This document shows positions 43,303-51,728 of a stretch of DNA of 64,000 bases, in pieces; position 1 is the first letter of the stretch; each line of letters starts with the position of its first letter. Under the pieces are notes generated by a model that was given only the letters and a program-made list of their open reading frames with translations, searched no databases and was not told where the DNA came from. A program made the translations under genes and the position numbers. Origin of the DNA: an uncultured Lachnospiraceae bacterium (GTDB taxonomy: Bacteria; Bacillota; Clostridia; Lachnospirales; Lachnospiraceae); assembly GCA_934317005.1 (NCBI GenBank), contig CAKREB010000013.1, positions 1 through 64,000 on the forward strand. The letters are read 5' to 3'.

Positions 43303-46300
43303 ATGAAAAGACGAAAAATAGCACTTGTATTGGTTGTTGCCATGATATTACAGCTTGCGCCATTGCCGCAGGGGATGTTGGTAGGATGGCTGCAAATGTC
43401 TACCACGAGTCAGGCAGCAGCAATGTCCGGTCAGGACGGGAATATCAGTTGGGCACTGACACAGGAGGAGCATAAGGAAGGCTGGCTTCTGGGAAGCAGT
43501 GACACGGCATATAAACTGACATTGAGCGGTACAGGAAAGATGTCGGCTTATCAGACAGAGTCATATACGCTGAATGGAAAAAAGGAGTCAAGGACGACCG
43601 CCCCGTGGAAGGAGTATGCAGCAAACATTCAGACCGTGGAGATACAGTCTGGGGTGACCAATGTATCCAGATATGCGTTCTGGGGCTGCAGTGCAATTAC
43701 AACGGTACAGCTTCCGGCAGATATACAGGAGATTGGAGAGTATGCGTTTGCAAATTGCAGTAATCTTAAGAGTATTAATCTGCCAGAGGGAATCACAACG
43801 ATTAAGGAACGGGCATTTTATACCTGTACATGCTTAACAGGTGTACAGCTTCCAAAGACAGTTGAAACGATTGGTTTGGAGGCATTTTCTAAGTGTTCCG
43901 CATTAGAAGAAATTACCATCCCGGCTTCGGTAACAAAGATGGGAATGTTTGCTGTTTCTAATTGTAAAAATCTTCAAAAGATAGTGGTAGAGGAAGGAGT
44001 AAAGGAAATCGGTGGCTATGCATTTTATGGCAATGAATCTTTAACACAGCTGACGCTTCCTGTGGCATCACTTCAAACAATTGGGATGGGAGCATTTAGC
44101 AGTACGGCCTTAGAAGAATTGGTGATTCCGGCATCTGTTACAATGATTTATGGAAATCCGTGTGTTAACAAACAGCTGAAACAGATACAGGTAGTGTCAG
44201 GAAATCAGAATTACACGGTGCGTGACAATATTCTGATTGAGTTAAAGAACGGTGCATTCTATAAAACGTTGTGTTACCCGGCAGCATTGTCAGGAAAGGT
44301 GTCGATACCAAGTCCGGTTCAGGAGATTGGGGAAAAGAGTTTTTATGCGACACAGCTGACGGATGTTGCGCTTCCGGCATCACTTCTTACGATTGGAGAA
44401 AATGCGTTTACGAGTGGAAAGCTGACGGCAATAGATATACCGGGTAATGTTAAGACGATAGGAGCGGAGGCTTTTGAGGAGTGCTACAGCCTGAAGGATG
44501 TAACCTTTGGTGGGGATGTTGAAACGATTGATTATTATGCATTTGAGAAATGTAGATCCATTACAGAGCTTGCCTTACCGGATAAAATCAAAAAGATTGG
44601 AAGCAGTGCATTTTTAGGCTGCACCGGCTTGCGTGAGGTGGTTTTGCCAAATAGTCTGGAGAATATTGGAAATGCGGTCTTTGCGGATTGCAGCAATTTG
44701 AAAAAAATAGAGATTGGACAGCAGTTAAAAGAAATGTCAGGAAGTGTTTTGAATGGTTGTCCAAAGATGTCACAGATTACAATTTCAGAACGAAATCCAT
44801 ATATGCTGGCAGAGGACAATATCATTTACAATAAGAAAAAAACAACACTGATTTATTATGCTGCTTCAAGAGAAGGAGATAAATTTGTTGTGCCTGATAC
44901 GATTGATACAATCGGAGACAATGCATTTACTTATACATCGAAGCTGGAAGAACTGAGAATACCGGCATCCGTTACTTCGCTTGGCTGGTATGCAATTTAT
45001 CATAATTCACAGCTTGGAAAGATTTTGTTTTATGGAAATGCACCGGAGGCAAGCTACAGGTCTTCTCAGGTAAAGACGCAGGATAATATTGTCTATTATT
45101 CAGTTGTCAATGCATCTATTATACAAAATCGCGCTGCAACAGGTGGATATCAGTATAATAATTCCGGTCTGGTGATTTTTAAGACAGTGGATTCGACAGG
45201 ATGGGATAAGGGCTGGACGGAAAAGCCGGAAAAGGAAGATATTACAGATAAAACAAATGCCAAATATGAATGGACATATAAATATCAGATAGCAGACTGG
45301 GATCCGGATAAGACGGATGTTGTAGAAGGTACTTTTGGAAGCTTGAGCTGGACGTATCGTGATGACATTGGCGAAATTTCTTTTAGTGGTTCCGGTAAAA
45401 CAGATGACTATACAGCAGATGCGTTACCAACCTGGAGTAATGCAGAGAACGTTGATCATATGCAGGATATTCAGCTTGTCGATACGACAAAAGCTTCTGA
45501 TGTTCAGATTGGAAACTATGCGTTTTATGGTGCTAAAAAGCTGATTCGTATCAATTCTGCGGAAGAATTAGTGAGTATCGGAGAAAGTGCCTTTTCAAAT
45601 TGCACAAAGCTTAGGGTGCTTTATGTACAGGATACACCAAAGCTTGGAACAGCAGCGTTTGCAGGAGATATCGGTTTAGCAGACGATGCCGATGTCCGTG
45701 GCGCACAGAGCATCGGAGACAGTGCTTTTGAAAATTGCAGTAATATGACTGGCGTGCTTTTGGGAGACGGATTACAGACGCTTGGGGTAAAGAGTTTTTA
45801 CGGATGCAGTGCTTTAGAGGGAGTGATGTTACCGGAAAATATAACGGCACTACCAGAGCAATGTTTTGGAAACTGTACCAAACTTCGGACACTGAATATT
45901 CCGAAAAGCATTACAACGATTGGAAAGAACTGTCTGAATGGCTGTACAAAGTTCGAAAAGATTTATTTCTATGGTGATTACCCAGCCACATGGGAGGATG
46001 ACTCTCTTACAAGCTGTGCGGCAGGACTGACGATTTATTATCGTGCCGGTAATCAGACATGGGAGAAAAATGTACCGGATGGTATTTGGAATGGAATTCC
46101 GGTAAAGGCACTGAGTAAGTTCTATACGAATCAGAAAGACGATTATTCATTTGCCAATACAGATACTTCATTTGGATATAGTTCTAAATACTTTATCCCA
46201 AGACAGCGTTATATTACAGCAGTGCAGAGCGTCATCAGAGGTTCATACTATTATGCATGGGATTCTGCATGGAGAGGAAGCTGCTTTGGAATGGCGGCAT

Positions 46301-48432
46301 CTACTTTAGAATTCTATCAGGGGGATAAGTTTAAGGCTGGTGATTATACAGCAGGGGCATCTTCTTTGTATGAAGTGAAAGCACCGAGAAATTCAGAGGC
46401 TGATTTAACTAAGTTGATTGAAATTTATCAGGTGTCCCAATTTGCGGACAAAGTGAGTGATGAGATTGGTGGAAATTATGGACAGTATAAAGCGCTGGTT
46501 CGTCAGGTAGAGGAGTTTGAACGTTCCGGTGGACTAAAGGTTGATTTACAGGCAGATCCGATTGTTTTGTGCGTATATAGTAACTATTCCGGACATGCAG
46601 TTGTTCCTATTTCTGTAGATGTAGATGGATCGGGCGATTATATTATGCAGGTATATGATTGCAATGCTCCCGGTACCTTGCAGACACTTAAGGTCAATAA
46701 GAATTTTTCAGGTATTGAATATAACTTTGGCTGGATGTCTTATACAAAGGCTTCTTTTGTAAAATATTCTACCATTCGTGATGAACTGCAGAATGCAGAT
46801 TTTACAGGAAGCAGCTTAAAGGCTGAAAAGGCAGAAGAAAGCACAAAGGTTTCGATTGCAACGAACAGTGAAGATGTTTCATTGGAAAATAGTGGAGGAA
46901 AGGATTTTAGTGAGATTAAGGGGGCATATGAGCAGCGTCCAATGTCAGATGATGGACAGGATGTATTTAGCGGAGTCAGAAGCTTTGTCCTTCCACAGGG
47001 CGAATACAAGGTCAAGAGAGATACTACAGCTCAAAGTGCTGCTTCCGGTGAAAATTTGAAATATTATGTGGCAACCGAAGATATGTATTCGACAGTTGAT
47101 ACAACAGATCAGAATGCACAGCTTACAGTCAAGAGTGTCAAAGGAAAAGGATATGATACCGTTACATTGGAATCGTCTGATACGGCGACAAAGTCACAGG
47201 TTACGGTTATGAATACCGAAGGCGGGCAGAGTACAATTTCGGCAACAGGAAGCAGATTAGCTGCTGAGGTGACGGAGAATAATACGATTGAGCTTACGGT
47301 TTCTGAGGACACGACTGAGGTTAAGGTTAATGACGAAGCAGTGAAAGTAACGAATGGAAAAGTGACAGATATTCCATTTAAGACAACACAGGGAGAGGAA
47401 AAGTCATATCAGGTTACGGTGACAGCCGGAGAAGGAATCCGTGAAGTAACCGGTGCCGGTAAATATCATGAAGGCGATACCTATACGATTACAGCTGTTG
47501 TAGAAAAAGGTTACAAGTGGAAGGGATGGAGTGATGGAAATACAAGTCAGACTCGTACCATTACTATGGGAAACAGTGATGTTACCTATATTGCCATGGC
47601 AGAGAAAGATAGTTCCGGAAACGGAGGAGGTAATGGTGGTGGTAGCACTGTAATCATTGTACCGACAGCGACGCCAACAACTTCCCCTTCTCCAAGTCCA
47701 AGCATAACACCGACTGTTAAGCCGACGGTTGCACCAACAGTAGAACCTACTATAGCACCGACGGCAGAGCCGACTGCAGTGCCAAGTGTAGAACCAACAA
47801 AAACACCTGCTGCAAAGCCAACCATTGCACCATCGGATAATACGGATGATACTACAGATGCCAGTGAGGTGACGACCTCTAAGAAAATCAAGAAGGGAAC
47901 TGTCGTGACGGTAGGGAGTGCAAAATATATCGTAACGAAAGCATCCGGCAGCAAGAGAACCGTTGCATTCTATCACTTGAAAAATAAAAATGCAAAGAAG
48001 CTTACGATTCCAAAACAGATTAAGATCCGCAGGAAGCTTTATAAGGTGACTGCGATTGAGAGGAATGCCTGCAAGAATGCTAAGAAACTCAAAGAAGTTG
48101 TGATAGGTGCCAATATAACGGACATCAAAGACAGTGCATTTAGAAATTGTAGTAAGTTAGAATTCCTTAGTTTGGGTAAAAATGTAAAGAAGCTTGGAAA
48201 AGAAGCCTTTGCAGGCTGCAAAAACCTGACAGCAGTGCTTGTAAAATCTGATAAGATCGTTGCTGTTGGCAAAAATGCATTTAAGGGAGTAACTTCTAAG
48301 GTTACAGTGAAAAGCTCGACAAAGAAATGGTCAGATTATGCAAAGCTGTTCATTTTAAAGGGAAAGATGTCCGGAAGTGCACTGTTTATCATTGACCCGG
48401 TTATGTTAAAGTATAATGGGAAGAATTATTAA
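43303..48432 (+). CDS. Giant BspA-type LRR surface protein with papain-like domain
   Basis: 1709 residues from ATG 43303 (AAGGAGG 8 bases upstream). Signal peptide (LVVAMILQLAPLPQGMLV), then some 15 LRR_5 repeats of the type IGEYAFANCSNLKSINLPEG, a second set from about residue 680, and a domain around 960-1150 with GSCFGMAAS (Cys994), GHAVVPISVD (His1098) and YDCNAPG (Asp1119), consistent with a C39/papain-like cysteine peptidase. Later there is a bacterial repeat domain (KGYKWKGWSDGNTSQ), a Pro/Thr linker (PTVEPTIAPTAEPT) and a C-terminal LRR module shared with the 34544 protein. Probably cell-surface adhesion or proteolysis. Confidence 0.85.
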   Translation: MKRRKIALVLVVAMILQLAPLPQGMLVGWLQMSTTSQAAAMSGQDGNISWALTQEEHKEGWLLGSSDTAYKLTLSGTGKMSAYQTESYTLNGKKESRTTAPWKEYAANIQTVEIQSGVTNVSRYAFWGCSAITTVQLPADIQEIGEYAFANCSNLKSINLPEGITTIKERAFYTCTCLTGVQLPKTVETIGLEAFSKCSALEEITIPASVTKMGMFAVSNCKNLQKIVVEEGVKEIGGYAFYGNESLTQLTLPVASLQTIGMGAFSSTALEELVIPASVTMIYGNPCVNKQLKQIQVVSGNQNYTVRDNILIELKNGAFYKTLCYPAALSGKVSIPSPVQEIGEKSFYATQLTDVALPASLLTIGENAFTSGKLTAIDIPGNVKTIGAEAFEECYSLKDVTFGGDVETIDYYAFEKCRSITELALPDKIKKIGSSAFLGCTGLREVVLPNSLENIGNAVFADCSNLKKIEIGQQLKEMSGSVLNGCPKMSQITISERNPYMLAEDNIIYNKKKTTLIYYAASREGDKFVVPDTIDTIGDNAFTYTSKLEELRIPASVTSLGWYAIYHNSQLGKILFYGNAPEASYRSSQVKTQDNIVYYSVVNASIIQNRAATGGYQYNNSGLVIFKTVDSTGWDKGWTEKPEKEDITDKTNAKYEWTYKYQIADWDPDKTDVVEGTFGSLSWTYRDDIGEISFSGSGKTDDYTADALPTWSNAENVDHMQDIQLVDTTKASDVQIGNYAFYGAKKLIRINSAEELVSIGESAFSNCTKLRVLYVQDTPKLGTAAFAGDIGLADDADVRGAQSIGDSAFENCSNMTGVLLGDGLQTLGVKSFYGCSALEGVMLPENITALPEQCFGNCTKLRTLNIPKSITTIGKNCLNGCTKFEKIYFYGDYPATWEDDSLTSCAAGLTIYYRAGNQTWEKNVPDGIWNGIPVKALSKFYTNQKDDYSFANTDTSFGYSSKYFIPRQRYITAVQSVIRGSYYYAWDSAWRGSCFGMAASTLEFYQGDKFKAGDYTAGASSLYEVKAPRNSEADLTKLIEIYQVSQFADKVSDEIGGNYGQYKALVRQVEEFERSGGLKVDLQADPIVLCVYSNYSGHAVVPISVDVDGSGDYIMQVYDCNAPGTLQTLKVNKNFSGIEYNFGWMSYTKASFVKYSTIRDELQNADFTGSSLKAEKAEESTKVSIATNSEDVSLENSGGKDFSEIKGAYEQRPMSDDGQDVFSGVRSFVLPQGEYKVKRDTTAQSAASGENLKYYVATEDMYSTVDTTDQNAQLTVKSVKGKGYDTVTLESSDTATKSQVTVMNTEGGQSTISATGSRLAAEVTENNTIELTVSEDTTEVKVNDEAVKVTNGKVTDIPFKTTQGEEKSYQVTVTAGEGIREVTGAGKYHEGDTYTITAVVEKGYKWKGWSDGNTSQTRTITMGNSDVTYIAMAEKDSSGNGGGNGGGSTVIIVPTATPTTSPSPSPSITPTVKPTVAPTVEPTIAPTAEPTAVPSVEPTKTPAAKPTIAPSDNTDDTTDASEVTTSKKIKKGTVVTVGSAKYIVTKASGSKRTVAFYHLKNKNAKKLTIPKQIKIRRKLYKVTAIERNACKNAKKLKEVVIGANITDIKDSAFRNCSKLEFLSLGKNVKKLGKEAFAGCKNLTAVLVKSDKIVAVGKNAFKGVTSKVTVKSSTKKWSDYAKLFILKGKMSGSALFIIDPVMLKYNGKNY

Positions 48433-48631
48433 AAGCATTTACGAGAGAAAACATACATATGCTTTCCGTGTACCAAACTTTTGGCGATAGAATCTTAAGA
48501 ACTAGAAAGATTATGGAGCATTTAATCAAAGGAAATACTTAACAAAATTAATCAAATGATTATAAAATGCAAAACAAAATAAAGTATTTAACTTTGAAAA
48601 AGTGATACTTTAAAGAAAAAATGAGATTTTC

Positions 48632-48705
48632 TTGACAGAAAGAAAATCAGAGATTAGTATTATTGGCATGACGACGGCGTCCTTTAGAGAAGGGGCGCCG
48701 TTTTT
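48632..48705 (+). promoter_or_regulatory. Promoter followed by terminator, ahead of the polyamine-binding gene
   Basis: TTGACA (48632-48637), 17 bp, TAGTAT (48655-48660) is a near-consensus promoter. A stem ACGGCGTCC/GGGGCGCCGT (48673-48681, 48691-48700) with TTTTTT follows only about 10 bp later. A second hairpin (AGGATGC/GCATCT) occurs near 48731-48748. The rest of 48433-48620 shows no gene. Confidence 0.6.
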
Positions 48706-48801
48706 TGAGTTATAAAGCGTTCGAACATGTAGGATGCGACGGCATCTAAAAAAGAAACAATCTATATCAAATGGCTGGACAAAAGAGAGGAGATTGGATT
48801 T

Positions 48802-49895
48802 ATGATGAAACGACATTTCAAAAAAATAGCGGCAATGCTCTTGGCAATGACAATGGTAGCAAATCTTACCGGATGCGGTGGAAATACTGGTTCTGCGCAA
48901 AAGCAGGAGAAAGATGTTAAATCAATCAATGTGCTGATGTGGGAAGGTGATGCTTCGGAAGAGGTTTTTGATAATTTTACAAAGAAGACAGGAATTAAAG
49001 TAAATGTTACATATATTGAAGATACAAATACCATTCTTTCTAAAATGATGAACGGTAACGATGAATATGATCTGATTGATATTGAAAGTGCTTATGTAGA
49101 TTCCTTTGTGCAGGCAGGACTTTTAGCACCATTAGATTATGATAAGATTACAAACAAAAATATATTGACTCCATCTATCTGAAAAAGGGGGCAGTCGGTG
49201 ATCGTAAGTTTAAATATACGATTCCGTGTTCAGGTCCACTGTATACAGCAGTTGTATATAACAAAGAAACTTGTCCAATAGAAATTAAGGATTTTTCAGA
49301 TTTAGCAGATCCCAAATTAAAGGGAAGCATTTGCAGTGTCAATGCAACTATTTCTCTTTATGCGGGTGCACTAAGAGCATTGGGATATAGTGAAAACAGT
49401 ACATCAGAAGAAGAAATTAAAAAGGCATCAGAACTTTTAACAAAAGTTAAAAAAAATGTGAAAGTATTTGTAGGTGCCAGTGCATTATCACAGTTAGAAT
49501 CAGGGGACTGTTCGGTAGGATATTGTTGGGAATATAACCAGCTTTGCTTAGATTCAAAGGATAACTGGGATAAATATGAAATCGTAGAATCAACAGCGTT
49601 GGGATATAATCAGTTTTGGAGTATTGCAGCATCTTCTACAAAGCAGGCGGCAGCTACAAAATTAATTAATTTTATGAATGAACCAAAGCAGCAGGCAATT
49701 TCCTGCAAAGAATATGGCGGTGTTCCTACGATAAAAAAAGAATATATTGAAAAGTATCTTCCAAAAGATTTTTATGATATGCCATATATTGAAAAATATG
49801 CCGAAATGTGGCCGGATCATACAGATCTTGCAGTTAGTGATGAGCAGAATACAATTATGGATACTTATTATACAGAGCTTATGAGTGGGGAATAG
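48802..49895 (+). pseudogene. Polyamine-type ABC substrate-binding lipoprotein, frameshifted
   Basis: First frame from ATG 48802: signal and lipobox (VANLTGCGGN), then SINVLMWEGDASEEVFDNFT, DLIDIESAYVDSFVQAGLLA. It ends at TGA 49180. The other frame continues the same protein: DSIYLKKGAVGDRKFKYTIP, SGPLYTAVVYNKET, then GDCSVGYCWEYNQLCL and WSIAASSTKQAAATKLINF. This matches PotD/spermidine-putrescine binding proteins. The breakpoint lies in the ATATATT run near 49161, where deleting two bases restores the frame (KNIDSIYL). Either inactive, phase-variable, or a sequencing error. Confidence 0.8.
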
Positions 49896-49993
49896 TATAG
49901 TTAGGCTGAATGTAAACAGGAATTTTGTAGAAATGCTTGTAAAAGAAGTTGGATAGCAGAAATTAGTATTATGCAAGGAAAGCGGGGATAATA

Positions 49994-51637
49994 ATGAAAG
50001 CAGATTTGATCGTATGTGGTAAGATTTTTACGTCAGAAAAGGAAAAGTATGTCAAAGCCTTTGCAGCAAAGGATGGAAAAATTATCTATGTCGGCAGTCG
50101 TGAGGGTGCGATGAAATATAAAGGTGATGCGACAGTGGTTAAAGAATATAAAGCAGGGGTAATACTGCCGGGCTTTGCGGAGGGACATGCACATGTCAGT
50201 TCTACGATTGAATTGGTCGTAGGACCGCTAGTAGAAGCAGATTCTATTGAAAAGGCAGTAGAGATCATTGCCCGATTTGACAAAGAGCATCCGGGAACAG
50301 AGGCAATTTATGGTGGTGGATTCGATCCGGGCTTGTTTGGACCGGAGGGACCAAAGGCTTCCATGATTGATGCAGTTGTATCTGACCGACCGGTTATTAT
50401 ATCCGATGAGGGGCATCATTCTGTCTGGGTAAATACAAAGGCGTTAGAAATATCGGGCATTACAAAAGATACACCTGACCCGGATAATGGACACATATGC
50501 AAAGATCCAAAGACCGGAGAACCGACAGGATTTATACAGGAGTTAGCCATTGCTCTGATCAATCCAGCTATGCCGGAGCTTAGTCAGGAAAAATATGAAG
50601 AAGCGATATTATATTATCAGAATATTGGTCTTTCTTACGGTATTACCAATACCTTTGAACCAATGCTTAGTCATACAAAGGATGAACTGATCCGCTTTGA
50701 TGCATATGGTGCCTTAGAAGAAAAAGGAAAGTTAAAAATCTCATTTCGGGTGGCACCTACCTTGAATCCGGGTGAGGATGAGGATACATTTTTTGATGCA
50801 CTGGACAGATTACATAAGCGCTTTGAAGGACATGACAAGATGCAGGTGAACACAGTGAAATTCTTTATGGATGGTGTAGTCGATGGTCATACAGCACTTT
50901 TGCGGGAACCATATCAGATGGAGCCGTTTGACTGTGGATCGGTAATGTTTGAACAGGAAGAACTAAATGGTCATGTTACACGTGCACTCAGGGAGGGATA
51001 TCGTGTTCATATTCATGCTATAGGAGATGCAGCAATTGATGAAGCATTAAATGCATACGAGGTAGCGCAAAAGGCTGTCCCTGAAAGAGAACACCGCAAT
51101 GCAATCACACATTTGCAGGTGTGTGCGCCAGACCAGCCAAAACGTATGAAGGATTTGAATGTAGTAGCAGTTGTCAATCCGTACTGGCATTATGAAACAC
51201 CATTGTATGAACCATTAGAACTTCCATTTTTGGGTAAGGAACGTGCAGAGCATATGTATTATCTAAAGAGCTTTTTAGATGCAGGCGTACATATGAGTCA
51301 GGCGAGCGATTTTCCGGTAACCGTTCCACCGGACACCATGTTTTGTCTGCATATGATGGTGAACCGCTTTGATCCAAAGACTTCTAAGGTGCCATATGAT
51401 GCAGAGCAGTGTATCGGTATTGAGGATGCGATCCGGGTTATGACAATCGGTGGTGCATACGAAAATGATCTGGAAACGCAGAAGGGATCGATTGCAGTCG
51501 GCAAAGATGCAGATTTTGTTTGTCTGGATAGAGATGTGCTGACGGTGCCAAAGGATACAATCTATCAGACACATGTGGCAGAAACCTGGATTCAGGGAGA
51601 ATGCGTCTATGTGAATCAGGAAATACGGAACCTTTAA
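49994..51637 (+). CDS. Amidohydrolase family protein (YtcJ-like)
   Basis: 547 residues, start ATG 49994. N-terminal composite beta domain (LIVCGKIFTSEKEKYVKAF), metal-binding HAH (PGFAEGHAHVSS), later FFMDGVVDGHTALL, VHIHAIGDAAIDEAL, and the C-terminal SQASDFPVTVPPDTMF and GSIAVGKDADFVCLD. This is the large amidohydrolase_3 (YtcJ) type, acting on amides or formyl groups of unknown compounds. Cytosolic. It follows a polyamine-type binding gene but no link is evident. Confidence 0.9.
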   Translation: MKADLIVCGKIFTSEKEKYVKAFAAKDGKIIYVGSREGAMKYKGDATVVKEYKAGVILPGFAEGHAHVSSTIELVVGPLVEADSIEKAVEIIARFDKEHPGTEAIYGGGFDPGLFGPEGPKASMIDAVVSDRPVIISDEGHHSVWVNTKALEISGITKDTPDPDNGHICKDPKTGEPTGFIQELAIALINPAMPELSQEKYEEAILYYQNIGLSYGITNTFEPMLSHTKDELIRFDAYGALEEKGKLKISFRVAPTLNPGEDEDTFFDALDRLHKRFEGHDKMQVNTVKFFMDGVVDGHTALLREPYQMEPFDCGSVMFEQEELNGHVTRALREGYRVHIHAIGDAAIDEALNAYEVAQKAVPEREHRNAITHLQVCAPDQPKRMKDLNVVAVVNPYWHYETPLYEPLELPFLGKERAEHMYYLKSFLDAGVHMSQASDFPVTVPPDTMFCLHMMVNRFDPKTSKVPYDAEQCIGIEDAIRVMTIGGAYENDLETQKGSIAVGKDADFVCLDRDVLTVPKDTIYQTHVAETWIQGECVYVNQEIRNL

Positions 51638-51728
51638 TAATTGTTTAGAAAATCCCGAAAGAAATTTTAGGACTGTATGCTATAGTAAGAAACAACTTTA
51701 AAAATAACGTAAGGAAGGTATTAAAAGC

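Noticed and set aside
47404..47976. Minus-strand ORFs rich in Cys/Arg or Val/Gly opposite the BspA protein
   Set aside because: They mirror the Pro/Thr linker and bacterial-repeat coding sequence; low-complexity products.
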